Shown: piece after piece, positions 12,145 to 23,312 of the stretch
Layout: every line of letters starts with the position of its first letter
Numbering within the stretch: the first letter of the stretch is position 1
Position numbers and translations under genes: made by a program
Assembly (NCBI GenBank): GCA_936450465.1
Contig: OW388291.1
Location: 39,024,873-39,088,872, forward strand
Direction: 5' to 3'
DNA: 64,000 nt
Source: Gibbula magus
Taxonomy: Eukaryota > Mollusca > Gastropoda > Trochida > Trochidae
The notes under the pieces: model-generated
The model's database searches: none
What the model saw: the letters and a program-made list of their open reading frames with translations, nothing else
Told to the model about the DNA's origin: nothing

Positions 12145-13577
12145 CTAGGATTGACACGTCAATACTTAGGTCTTCAAGACTTCTGCTTGACCTTGAACTC
12201 CATGTTGGACTCAGGGTTATTCGTCTGTTTCTCCGCTTTAAAATGAGCTATCAAACATGTCTCTATCTTCAGTAGTTTTTTTACAAAAAATCTCCAAAGA
12301 AGGTACCCCTCTGAAAACGGAAAAATCACATATTAATGGACCCCTTCATTACATTTCTCACGATTAAGACAAAATGGTTAATATTTCCATACTAAGGTGC
12401 AACATAGAAAATGTTGCGCTTTAATTTCCACTTAAGAAGATGTAATCATCAGTTGGATTGCATACATAATAAATGCGTTATGCTGTTCTGAATATTCAAG
12501 AAAATATTCAAAAATGCTTAAATTTGGACCCCTAGACATCGCCTGCGATCTTTGAGGCTTAACTATCAACTTTTTGATGAAAGCGGTCAACATAAAAGTT
12601 GTTCTTCTTGAATTTGTGCATACGTAGGTGTATGTAAAATTGCAATAGCATAAGAATTGAAACAGTTATGAAAGTTTCAACTTCGTTGAAAATGGCGATT
12701 TTTTAAAAATGACAAACTTCTATGACTTGTCACAAAAAAACCAAGACAGATTTGAGCTTGAAAAATATTGTCCTTAATAAATGACGTTTCTACATCACCA
12801 TGATCTATTTAAAGTCTTCCTATCTCCATTGGTTCATAATCAAAAATTCTCCAAAGAATATACCCCTTGAAAATGCTCAAAATTACAAAATTTAACTTTT
12901 TTGAGAATATGTCCAAATTGTGCCGAAACTATCAACTTTTATAAGACCTTGATGTATTATGGACTTGTTAAGCTCCTTATTAGAAAGAGAAGGCTATCAA
13001 TAACTTTGACATAAGTCAATTAGTTACAGAGTTGTGCCCCTTTGAAATTGCAGATGAAAAACGCCCTTTTTAAAAAGGACCATATTCAAGGGCAGATTAC
13101 TCGAATTCTAGGCCGAAATTCAAAATTCTGTGAGCAAATTATATTCTACGTTGTCTTGGCTTTCGAATGAGCTATCACACATATCTGTATGTATTGCCGT
13201 GATTAAGAAGAAGAGTTTTGAAGACACGTACCCTCAAAACCGCGAAAGTGCACCAAATTTTCAGTTTTTTCGAAATAGAAAAAAATCTATTGTTACGGCC
13301 GAAATCCTCACTAGGCCTAATCGATGGGGAATGTTGTTGCCCACATTTTGGTGAAAGTTTTTTGAAAATATCTTTGTAAGTTTTCGAGCTATTGAGGTTT
13401 GAAGTTTCAACTTCAAGGGCAGATAACTCACAAAAGAAGTCGAAAATCCAAAAATTCAGAATATTACTTCTTAGTTTGGTTACAGGCTACCTTTCCTGAA
13501 AATTTCATGCAAATCGGCCCAGCCGTTACTGAGAAATCTGCGTGCACAGAATTTGGTACAAAGAATAATAAAAAAAA
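12145..13577 (+). mobile_element. Family A unit 6
   Basis: A simple 1.43-kb unit starting CTAGGATTGACACGTCAAT. Its 3' hairpin is missing: the body ends GTACAAAGAATAATAAAAAA and runs straight into the next unit. Confidence 0.8.
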
Positions 13578-15115
13578 CTAGGATTGACGCGTCAATACTT
13601 AGGTCTTCAAGACTTCTGCTTGACCTTGAACTCCATGTTGGACTCTCGGTTATTCACCAGTTTCTCTGCTTTAAAATGAGCTATCAAACATGTCTCTATC
13701 TTCAGTAGTTTTTTTACAAAAAATCTCCAAAGAAGGTACCCCTCTGAAAATTGAAAAATCACATAGTAATGGACCCCTACATGATCTTTCTCACGATTAA
13801 GACAAAATGGTTAATATTTTCATACTAAGATGTTACAATGAAAATGTTGTGCTTTAATTTCCACTTCAGGAGATGTTATCATCATTTAGATTGTATACAT
13901 AAGTAATGCGTTATGTTATTTTGAATGTTAAAGAAAATACTCAAAAATGTTACAATTTGGACCCCTAGACAACCTTTGCGATGTTCGGAGCTTAACTATC
14001 AACTTTTTGATGAAAGGGTACAACAGAAACGGTGTTGTTCTTGAAATTGTGCATCCGACGGTGTAAATACAATGTTGATATCTTTATTAGTTAAGCAGTT
14101 ATGATCCTTTCAACTATGCTAAAAATGGCGATTTTCGAAAAATGACAATGTTCTATGACTTGTCACATATAAACTATGACAGATACGTGCTCGAAAAATA
14201 TTGTCATTAATAAATGACGTTTCTACTTCAACATGATCTATTTAAAGTCTTCCTGTCGTCATTGGTTCATAATCAATAATTATCCAAGGATATACCATTC
14301 GAAAATGCTCAAAATCACACAATTTTACTTTTTTAGGATTATGTCCAAATTGTGCCGAAACTATCAACTTTTATATGATATTAATGTATTATGGACTTGT
14401 TTAGCTCTTTATTAGCAAGAGATGGCTATCAATAACTTTGACATAAATCAATTAGTTACAGAGTTATGCCCCTTTGAAATTGCAACCGGAAAACGCCCTT
14501 TTTAAAAAGGACCATATTCAAGGGCAGATTACTCGAATTCTAGGCCGAAATTCAAAATTCTGTGAGCAAATTATATTCTACGTTGTCTTGGCTTTCGAAT
14601 GAGCTATCACACATATCTGTATGTATTGCCGTGATTAAGAAGAAGAGTTTTGAAGACACGTACCCTCAAAACCGCGAAAGTGCACCAAATTTTCAGTTTT
14701 TTCGAAATAGAAAAAAATCTATTGTTACGGCCGAAATCCTCACTAGGCCTAATCGATGAGGAATGTTGTTGCCCACATTTTGGTGAAAGTTTTTTGAAAA
14801 TATCTTTGTAAGTTTTCGAGCTATTGAGGTTTGAAGTTTCAACTTCAAGGGCAGATAACTCACAAAAGAAGTCGAAAATCCAAAAATTCAGAAAATTACT
14901 TCTTAGTTTGGTTACAGGCTACCTTTCCTGAAAATTTCATGCAAATCGGCCCAGCCGTTACTGAGAAATCTGCGTGCACAGAATTTGGTACAAAGAATAA
15001 TAAAAAAAATAATCAGGATAATAACAATACGTCTTCGAGACATACGTCTTGAAGACCTAATAATCCGGATAATAACAATACGTCTTCGAGACATACATAC
15101 GTCTTGAAGACCTAA
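13578..15115 (+). mobile_element. Family A unit 7, right edge of array
   Basis: The last unit closes with two tandem terminal hairpin segments (about 15004-15110). The second contains an extra ATAC. It then merges with the (TAA)n tail of the adjacent minus-strand LINE. Confidence 0.8.
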
Positions 15116-16925
15116 TAATAATAATAAATAGTTCTTATATAGCGCAAAATCTCCATAGTTGGACTCAACGCGCTTTCAGCTCTGGAGAAGGTGGAAGTCA
15201 ATCAGTTGTGAATGCTTGTAAGAAAAGGAAAGTTTTCAGGTCAGTTTTAAAGTTATCTAGGGTTGGTGAATCTCGCAGGGTTGCTGGAAGGGAGTTCCAA
15301 ACACAGGGCGTGGAGAACATGAAAGAGCGTTCTCCTGCTGATTTGAGGTTACACTTTGGAGTGTTTAACAACTTCTCTTGTGAGGATCGGAGAGTACGCT
15401 GAGTTTGGTATGTGGAGAGAGTGTTGGACAGGTATGCCGGGAGTGTCTGATCGAAGTGGCGGTAGGCAAGAGTTGCCAGCTTATACTGTGATCTGAATTT
15501 GACAGGCAGCCAATGGAGTTGTTTCAGTAGCGGTGTGACATGGTCAAACTTTCGTTTCCTGAGAACAAGGCGTGCAGCGTTGTTCTGGACTCTTTGGAGC
15601 CGTGCAATCTGCTCAGCAGGTAAACCATGGAGGAGAGAATTGCAATAGTCCAGGCGTGATAATATCGCTGATGAGACAAGCTTGACCATTGCTTCCTCTG
15701 TGAGGTACTGACTTATGGATGCCAGACGTCTCAGTTCCAGAAAGCATGCACGACAAATGTTGCTGACCTGCTCCTGCAGGCTGAGGGATTTGTCAATGAC
15801 AACACCGAGGTATTTCACGCTGTCCCTGAACACTATCTCTGTCCCTTCAATGTTGGCTGATTCATCTGGGATTTGTCTGAGCCGTGTGGGGGCACCAGCA
15901 AGCATCAGCTCTGTCTTGTCAGAGTTTAGTTTTAACTTGTTGCTCATCATCCAGCTGGATACATCATTGATGCAAGTCAAGACACTGTCCTTTGTGGATG
16001 GAAATTCGGCCGAAGAAGAGCTTTTAGACAGCTCGGTGTCATCCGCGTACTTTTCAAAATCACATCTATGTGATAAAATAACTTCAGAGAGTGGTTGGGA
16101 GTACAATGTGAAAAGTACGGGCCCTAACACGGATCCTTGTGGCACGCCATAGAGTAGGGTGTTTGGTGTTGATCGCTGGTTGCCTATGATAACAGACTGA
16201 GATCGTTCTTTCAGATAGGAGGTGAACCAGTCGAGTGCTCTACCATGGATGCCATATGTTTCTTCTAATCTTGTTAAAAGAATGTTATGATCCAAGGTAT
16301 CAAACGCAGCACTTAGATCCAGAAGTGCAATCAATGAAACATGCCTGGTGTCTGCTTTCATCAGGAGGTTGTTCATAACACTTAGAACTGCAGTTTCGGT
16401 GCTGTGACCCTTACGATAGGCAGACTGGTGCACTTCTTGGAGTCCGTTGGTAGACAGATGTTTCAGCAGCTGGTTCAGCACAACTCGCTCAAGAAGTTTT
16501 GAGAGGAAAGGAAGATTCGACACAGGTCTGAAATGTTTCATATTGTTGGAGTCAAGATTTTGCTTTTTGAGGCGGGGTGTCACCACAGCTTCCTTGAACT
16601 GGATAGGGACTGATCCTGTTGAAAGTGACGTGTTGATGATAACTGTTATCAGAGGTACCAGGTCTAAAATACATTGCTTGACTAGGTTGGTGGGGATGGG
16701 ATCCAGTAGGCAAGTTTTATTGGGAGATTTCAAAACAAGTTCGAGTATTTCTTTCTCACAAACTGGTTCAAAAGATGAGAGAGATGGGCCTTTGTACTTG
16801 CTGAAAGAAGGTGACTCAATTGGAAATGCATCTATAACGTCTGAATATTTTTTTTTAATATCGTGGTTGAAAATATATAAAACATTGGTAACATGGTTTG
16901 ATGCTTGTCGTTGTTTCCCTTACTC
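15116..16925 (-). mobile_element. 5'-truncated non-LTR retrotransposon (CR1/L2-like)
   Basis: The 3' end lies at 15116 with a (TTA)n tail on the minus strand, and the 5' end breaks off near 16925 in the reverse transcriptase N-terminal region. The endonuclease domain is absent. 5' truncation is the usual outcome of target-primed reverse transcription. Placement in the Jockey/CR1/L2 group rests on the reverse transcriptase motifs. Confidence 0.9.
15198..16733 (-). pseudogene. LINE reverse transcriptase, partial but intact frame
   Basis: 511 residues read without a stop, and the open frame continues upstream to about 16922, so 16733 is not the true start. Motifs in order: FRPVSNLPFLSKLLERV (about residues 68-84), SAYRKGHSTETAVL (about 104), LLDLSAAFDTLDHN with the first catalytic Asp (about 137-150), GVPQGSVLGPVLF (about 196), YADD (229-232), and VKYLGVVIDKSL. 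The C-terminal region has the usual HWLP and WNSLP blocks, so all palm-domain catalytic residues are present. The endonuclease half is missing because of 5' truncation, so it cannot be autonomous, although the frame is surprisingly undamaged. It sits next to the family A array. Confidence 0.92.
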
Positions 16926-17008
16926 ATAATATAAATGAAATACGCTTGAACATTCCCAATTGACCCCACTTTACTTGCTTTAGTTACATGATTTTATTCT
17001 TCTTTTAG

Positions 17009-17130
17009 GAATATCAAGCTCCTTAACGACCCCCATCGACGGAAGCGACTTTTTCCTTTCGGAAAGGGAACACAGCAGATCATTTGTCAATGTAATAAGT
17101 GTTTAATTGTGTATTATCCACATAAATAAA
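17009..17130 (+). CDS. Candidate terminal exon with polyA signal
   Basis: A pyrimidine-rich acceptor (ATTCTTCTTTTAG) precedes 17009, and AATAAA lies at 17125-17130. Joined to exon 2 at 1515, one frame ends at TAA 17104-17106. Another ends just after the AATAAA with a basic, Cys-containing tail (GKGTQQIICQCNKC). If the ATG at 1103 is used, this exon is 3' UTR. The frame cannot be settled from the sequence. The intron would be about 15.5 kb and consist almost wholly of mobile elements. Confidence 0.35.
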
Positions 17131-17216
17131 ACAATCAGTTGACATTGTTTGTTGTTTTTTATGGAAGTCTGTGAACCAGTTTTATGAGCATGATACCCGA
17201 ACGCAACCAGACAACC

Positions 17217-17242
17217 GTACATCTATCGGGATATAAATGTAC
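17217..17242 (+). repeat. Second copy of palindrome arm core
   Basis: GTACATCTATCGGGATATAA followed by ATGTAC closely matches the arm of the 585-724 palindrome. Only this short core is present, without the inverted partner. The two copies bracket the candidate gene and its mobile-element-filled intron. Confidence 0.7.
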
Positions 17243-17551
17243 TCCACGTGACCACAATACAATCATATGCTCTAATTACAGTTAATGTATTTATATCTTG
17301 AAATATAAGCATATCGACTGTGAAATAATTACACACAGTTTACATTGAAGAACATATATATTTTCTATGACAAATCAAGAAATACATGTTGTTCGATGTT
17401 GTAATGTTTTTCTGTACGTCCTATTTCTGACATCTAAAGATTATAAAACATGATCTGAAAATGCCTTTGACTTCATTTGAATTAATTGATAAATCACTGT
17501 ATTGAATTAAAATTGTCGTTGATAAAATGGGTAAATTGGTTTTGTTTAAGG
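17243..17551. other. AT-rich spacer
   Basis: No gene or repeat structure recognised. Confidence 0.4.
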
Positions 17552-17845
17552 TTACCCCTGGTGAGCAAAACAGAAGAAGTAGAAATAGGGTATGCAGACA
17601 GAATGATATATAGTTGTATGTTCATTTATAAGATCAATGTAATTGTTGGCATTCTCATATTTAAACTCTATTGACGTGAGGTTAGGTGAATTTAACACCA
17701 GTTCCAAGAGTATTTCGCTTATCTTACGGATGTCAGTATTAATACTGGCATAAAGCCTGCAACACCACTGTAGCTTTGCATTGTGATGAAACCTACAATC
17801 ATCGACTGACACTAGCAAACCTTTAGACACAGTCCAGTTTGACAT
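17552..17845 (-). CDS. Hypothetical ORF or exon, 97 residues
   Basis: A true ATG (17845) opens a 97-residue frame beginning MSNWTVSKGLLVSVDDCRF. Its N-terminal 60 residues have a mixed, protein-like composition. The C-terminal part is rich in Tyr, Phe and Ile and may be read-through into an intron. No family is recognised. It might be an exon of a minus-strand gene, but no convincing neighbouring exons were found. Confidence 0.25.
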   Translation of the reverse strand: MSNWTVSKGLLVSVDDCRFHHNAKLQWCCRLYASINTDIRKISEILLELVLNSPNLTSIEFKYENANNYIDLINEHTTIYHSVCIPYFYFFCFAHQG

Positions 17846-18068
17846 ATTGATTTGTTATTACACATTATAACATATTTTAATCAATATTGCGTATCCACCA
17901 AACATGATATATCACATTCGTTTTTAAAAGGTCAACCACTTTGCACTTTAAACATAAGGTATAATGTTATCTCTATCCTTACAATTTGCTATAATTAATG
18001 TGCATGAATCCCCCAAAGGACTCTTCATATGAATGTGTCATTTGTACGAACTTGCATTTATCAAAATG

Positions 18069-18182
18069 TCAGGCGGCAAATGCATGCCAATTCCACATGT
18101 TTGATAGAATCATGTATCGTTCTGGCAGAAATAGTAATAGCAGATCTTCAGGGAATGTTTGATCAAAACGTATCCTATCCAT
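18069..18182 (-). CDS. Candidate terminal exon cut off by a transposon
   Basis: On the minus strand a TTGTTTCAG acceptor-like site is followed by ATG (18182) and 37 residues beginning MDRIRFDQTFPEDLLLLFLP and ending in TGA. The frame is also open upstream to about 18340, where the 18349-19605 element is inserted. No AATAAA follows closely. The product is unrecognised; this could be a remnant of a host gene. Confidence 0.25.
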   Translation of the reverse strand: MDRIRFDQTFPEDLLLLFLPERYMILSNMWNWHAFAA

Positions 18183-18348
18183 GACCGAAAACTGAAACAA
18201 GTTGGCTATGGCGTACACAAAGAACGATATTTGAAAACATGTTTGAAGCACAGTGGAGCATCTGGTTTTGACTAACAGGTCCCACAATGTATACAGGTGT
18301 AGGTAGTGCGTCAGTGGGCTCAGTAAAGTGGGATGTGTGCAAAATGTT

Positions 18349-19605
18349 GGCCTAAGAGTAATTGAAGGGTCCAAATGACGGGGTGTCTAAAATAGCCATA
18401 AAATGCAACCAAACTCTTCAAAATTGCTCAGATGAAGTTTTTCTGATAGCTGAAATAATTATCTATAGCATGATATATAACATGATATCTTTGAATTTGG
18501 TTGCAGATTATAACTTCACATGGAAATCGGGTCATTTCTGAATTTGGTTGCAGTCCCTATAGGCAACTGCAACCAAACTTTTTAAACCATCAAAATACAT
18601 GTTTTCATCAAACAGAACAGCCTTGACTTGACACAATTTGGTTGCAGAAGGAAAATATCATGATCTGATGAATGTTGGAACTTACCTTGCCTTTTATTTC
18701 AATATTTACAGTTAGCAGAAACTTTTTAGCGATCGTTACCGAGTCCGGTTTTCGATCATGTCATATTATCATGTTGCTGTCATTTCTAATGCTATAGATA
18801 GAAACTACCCACTAACCTTGTTTAATTTAACATTTCCTACCATAAGGCATGTCTAGGTAGGCACTTTTGACACATTTTGTCCAAATTTAAGCATTAATTT
18901 ACGTTTTTGTTTACAACCAGCTGACAACGTGGCCGCGAGATGAATTCGAATTGTTGTCAAATCTTATCAAAATTCTGATTGGTTGTCATAGATATCTTTG
19001 ATTGCTAAATTAGTTTTATTGGAAATAAACAACATTAAGTTATTTTAATGAATAGTTTCTATCTAGAAACGTGAATAAAAGCAACCAGAATTAATAAAAA
19101 TGAATTTATTTTTTTGTTTAGAAATTGTTGATACGGAATTAGCCAATGGGAGGATGCGTTACATATATTGGTTTCATTACGTCATACACTTAGCGAGAGA
19201 TGCCGAAATGATTCAGAAAATGCCATCGTATTTTTGTCAAATTTAATAAATTTGAAAACCTCTGCAACAAAACTAATCCTATGTGCTTGTCAACACACTA
19301 TTTCTTTCTCTGCAACCAAATATTATTTTTTTTTGCCAAGGTAGGAAACATGATGAATAATTGCTGAAAATAAATTTGGTTGCAGATCCCTATAGGGGAC
19401 TGCAACCAAATTCAATAAATACGATGTTTCAAGTACATTTCTGTCCTGCAACCAAATTTTCTGATGTCAGATATGATATGTCATCTTAAAGAAAATCATC
19501 TCTGCTATTTTGATCACTTTGTATGATCAGTTTCTCTTACTTCAGTAGCATTTAAACATCATTATGGAGCCCCCGTCATTTGGACCCTTCAATTACTCTT
19601 AGGCC
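18349..19605. mobile_element. TIR element with perfect 8-bp target duplication
   Basis: The ends are perfect 35-bp inverted repeats: 18349-18383 starts GGCCTAAGAGTAATTGAAGG, and 19571-19605 is its reverse complement. They are flanked by the direct repeat AAAATGTT at 18341-18348 and 19606-19613. The 1257-bp interior has no transposase frame, so it is non-autonomous. Nine copies of TTTGGTTGCAG lie inside on either strand (near 18407, 18496, 18543, 18567, 18637, 19310, 19375, 19400, 19446). Four of them form two palindromes around CCCTATAGG. An 8-bp duplication fits hAT, P, Merlin or Zisupton-type transposons; the terminal bases do not settle which. Confidence 0.93.
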
Positions 19606-19613
19606 AAAATGTT

Positions 19614-20366
19614 GAGGGAAGTGTTAGTATGTAAACATCATTTTTGTAAATATCTAGTACATGTAAGTAAGAGAAAGAGATATTTGAAACTTGAAGTATT
19701 TTGGGTAAGTGAACAAGTACATTTAGATATGTCTAATTTTTGGAGTAAGTAAAGAGAGATGTGTGAAGGACTTTTGAGTTAGTCATTAAATGCAGAGAGA
19801 TGAGTTAGATCCTTTGAGTACGTGTAAGTGTGTAATGAAGTACAGGTGAGAATGTGAGTTATGTGTAAAATAAAGTGTCAGGGTCTCTTGAGTAATTCTA
19901 CATGTACTCTTTAAGACTATCAGTCAACTAGCCACATAACGTGATACTTGAAACACCTTTTCTAAACCGTATCAGCCGGTACGAGAGACTTACATCATGG
20001 TAAGTCCCCCCAGGAGGCTTTACACAGACAGTTATGTAAACCCTGTTAGAAGGAATTACAATGATTGTAAACCCTGATATATTTGCTTAGATGACGGCTT
20101 GAAAGTAAAGATCTGAAGAAACTAACTTTAACTAATTTTGAAAAATTTATCATATTTATGACATAACATGAACAGCAAATGTTTTGGAGAAACCTGTAGC
20201 ACTAACACCTGTAGAACGTGAGCTAGTGCTTTAGTCTACTGCGCCAGCGAGGTAGACGAGTTTTCACGGTACAACGGCAACTGATATAGCGCGGCTATTT
20301 ACCAGGGATCCTCAATTTAACACGATAACAAAGCCTGTTTTACACTTAAAAACGGTTGATAATATA
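19614..20366. other. Intergenic, no gene recognised
   Basis: This is AG-rich DNA with scattered GTAAGT-like words but no reading frame of note. Confidence 0.4.
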
Positions 20367-20474
20367 GAGAAACCATTCTATCTCGGATATGGTAAGGTTG
20401 TAGACCTTGATAGTCATTTTGGCTTCCCATCATGGTCCACAACCTTACAATATCCTCGGTATCATGGTTTCTCC
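20367..20474. repeat. Imperfect inverted repeat
   Basis: GAGAAACCATT followed by GATATGGTAAGGTTGTAGACC on the left is matched by the reverse complement of GGTCCACAACCTTACAATAT and CATGGTTTCTCC on the right. The arms are about 42 bp with roughly 80% pairing around a short loop. Confidence 0.8.
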
Positions 20475-21652
20475 TCGAAATAAGATAAATTAAGGTCTTT
20501 ATTGATTGACTAAGTAAGTAATAAAGAGATATGTATAAACTAAAATAAGCAATTACATATGAGATGTGTTAAAGGGGCAGTAGCGCATTTTTTTCACTCA
20601 AATAATTTGATGAAATGTATTTAACAAATAATCTCACCAACAGTGAAACACCCTTCGGAAAAAAGAATCAAGTTAAAAACTGAATGTACATGGTCCAGTA
20701 AAACCATTGGAATCGTTTTTGTAATTTAAAGTAATCAAATGTGTTCACATTAAAATGGCCGCCATGCAATTTTTGCTTTAAACTGCTACGGATAATTGGT
20801 ATGTTTAATAAGATGTTTTACGGTCTAAAGTAAATATAAATGACATAAACTATCATTATAAATGGGAATTTATTCTGATTGATGATGTATGGAAGAGAAA
20901 AAATACTGTCTTTATTTTCACTTATTTGGATTCATTATGAATTGAAGAAAAATCCCTGCATATATTTTATTTGATTTGGATTAATGATTGACTAGATACA
21001 TAGACTATACTGTACCGTTTTCCCTCTCCTTTAATCTACATTGTTTTACCATGTGTTGTGTAGTGACTTGTTGTTTGAAGGTTCTTTGATTAATGGTTAA
21101 AGACTTTTGGAAGACATGACTTGAACAACAACAGTGCAGATATCCTTTTGATGTAAGTCTATGTGATTGTGCCATGAAAACAAGGATTAAGTAAATTTCG
21201 ACTCAGAACGGTGGATAAAACATTAGATAATTTAAACTACCCTATTACTGAATTGTAGCTTGAAAGCTTCATGACCGCCGGAAACAATTGAATTTCTTGC
21301 TGTCCAGTTCCATTCTGCCTCGCTCGTTATTTCAAGTCTATGTATTTGTTTCTTTCTCTAGCCAGGCACTTTGCCATCAACAACATCGAGATCTGTGTGA
21401 TCGATTTGTAGTAGGTTCTTTATACAAATTAGACAGGCGTAATCCTTACTCCAGACTACATATATGTATCTAGAAGTTATTTAATGTCTGTACATACATT
21501 CATGCTGTTTACATACATGTAGTATAGATACCTAAATTTAAAAATTCTTCATATACGTGTCATTAACATGCTCTTCTATTTTGATTAACATATGGTTATA
21601 ACTTCATTAAACCTTCTTCTTTAAATCTCTTTATCATCTTCACAACGCCACA
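20475..21652. other. Intergenic, no gene recognised
   Basis: AAAGGGGCAGTAGCGCA near 20570 looks like a dispersed repeat word. No coding region is supported; the 61-residue frame at 21288-21473 has no ATG start or splice context. Confidence 0.4.
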
Positions 21653-21690
21653 GGCGTAATGAGAAGATTTCAATATCTTCTCATTCCGCC
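21653..21690. repeat. Short strong hairpin
   Basis: GGCGTAATGAGAAGAT pairs with ATCTTCTCATTCCGCC around a 6-base loop, with one mismatch in a 16-bp stem. Confidence 0.85.
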
Positions 21691-22568
21691 CTTGACCTCA
21701 ACCCTCGCATTTTCAGTGCTAATATTTTATCGTGCTGCAGGCTAATCGGATAAGCCAATCAGAAGACAGCTTGTATTACCCCTGTGTCTGTGTCGATCGT
21801 CGCTATTTTTAATTGGTACCGAATGAACGGCGGTTTCATTGGCTGTATGATAGCAGATGATAAGGGACGTAACTCGTGATCACAATAGATGTCGCTTATT
21901 CGTTTCAACACTTCTGCCTAGGTTGTAGGCAAGGTAAAAAATGTAGAGATCTCGATGCATTTTCACCTTGCCGTGCGAAGATGTCTCTTTATCGACTGTA
22001 TATCGGTTGAGCCAATGGTAATGATAATGGTAACGAGCCAACAATAATACCACAAAGTACACCAATAGCACACATAGTATTTAATAACCCTTCCTCAAAA
22101 ATTGATTTTAAGATACAACTGTAAATAAAACTCTCTTCAAACATATATTACTCCAGCCGGTTCTTCCATCCTGACCTCTGTTGCATATGGAGCACTTTCT
22201 TGGCTTGAAATAGAGAATCCTGATTGGTTGCATTAATAGTTAGTTGTGCAATCAGCGACATTGTGTTTAACTTCTGTAACTGTCGAAATGACTAGAAGAA
22301 GTGTTTCATCTGTGTCATTCGCACTTATTGTTTACAGCACAGAAGTTGGTCGCAGATGTTATTGGATATTTAAAAAAATAAAGAACAAAAGACAAAAATA
22401 AGAACGTTACGAGTGTTGCAAACTTGACTGCCAGAGGATTTGTCGACAGTTGAATTATGACCAATATGCAACAAAGATGAGGATGGTCGAAATTCAAGAG
22501 ACTGGATAAATTCGAGGCAGGCGTCTATTTAAGGATTTACGGTAAGTGCATTTGCATGGCCAGGTTCT
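21691..22568. other. Intergenic, no gene recognised
   Basis: Two minus-strand frames of about 60 residues (21880-22071 and 22315-22497) have no supporting features. Confidence 0.4.
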
Positions 22569-23312
22569 CAGTCACAGGGGCTTGTGTCACTTAGAAACAG
22601 CGTTTGGAAGACATATACCTATATAGACCCTACTCTACCCTATTACTATATAAAAGGAAAGGGATTTTACGACAAAACCACCCTATATTTCGCATTCAGT
22701 TGACCCGGAGTATCCCATATTCAGCTTCCCGGGCCTTCTAGCGAGAACGTAGGCACGGGAAGCTGAATATGGGATACTGCGGGTCAACTGAATGTCAAGG
22801 TCATCAATGGCTGAATGGCGAACCGAGTGGCCACTACATGGCACTGATTTGAGACATTTGAGAAATGCCGTAGTACAGTCGGAGAAATGATATGTAGGTG
22901 TTGTAATAGTGTTACAATATGTAGTTTCACTGTACGTTTCGAATCTGCCGATTCATAAGTGATATAAACATTGCTGGAATTAATAAACGAGTTTAAAAGG
23001 AGTGTTTTCGCTGATTTTCGTTAGCGTCGAAATTGGCTTGAAAATATGGAGGTAGCGATATACGGACTGTTTTGTCGCATAGTTTTTGGAATAATGATCC
23101 GATTGTGACCATTTATAGCTCATTTTGTAGGGAAATATCGTAGTATCGTTGTCATCGACTGTGCCATAAAACTTGTTCTTGATGCGAAATATGACTTTCT
23201 GGGGTGGTTTGGTCGTCACATCCCTTTCCTTGTATATATTAATAAGGTAGGGTCTATATAGGTATATGTCTTCCAAACGCTATTTCTAAGCGATACACGC
23301 CCCTGTGGTATC
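22569..23312. mobile_element. Inverted-repeat element with inner palindrome
   Basis: The outer arms (22569-22690 and about 23205-23312) are imperfect reverse complements, sharing GCGTTTGGAAGACATATACC and the following TATATAGACCCTAC. Directly inside the left arm lies a separate near-perfect palindrome (22693-22793): CATTCAGTTGACCCGGAGTA on one side, its partner on the other, and a GCGAGAACG centre. The interior holds a 98-residue minus-strand frame (22980-23276) with no ATG start. It is probably a non-autonomous element; no target duplication was identified. Confidence 0.8.

Larger units (their letters stand above)
1558..15115 (+). repeat. Head-to-tail array of about 1.4-kb non-autonomous elements (family A)
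   Basis: Seven units start with CTAGGATTGACGCGTCAAT or a close variant, at 1581, 4384, 5800, 7862, 10600, 12145 and 13578. Shortly inside each start is TTAGGTCTTCAAGAC. Complete units end with a hairpin (CGTCTTCGAGACATACGTCT then TGAAGACCTAA) that contains the reverse complement of that 15-mer. Units are separated by (TAA)n-like DNA. This architecture (5' microhairpin, subterminal inverted repeat, 3' hairpin, tandem head-to-tail copies, no transposase) resembles non-autonomous Helentrons (HINE/DINE-1 type). That assignment is inference. No conserved reading frame exists, and ORFs inside differ in frame from unit to unit. Confidence 0.85.

Noticed and set aside
15715..16152. 145-residue plus-strand ORF
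   Set aside because: It is antisense to the LINE reverse transcriptase, which has clear catalytic motifs.
20205..20290. Minus-strand tRNA-like sequence
   Set aside because: GGCGCAGTAGACTAAAGCAC vaguely resembles box A, but box B is poor and no cloverleaf can be drawn.
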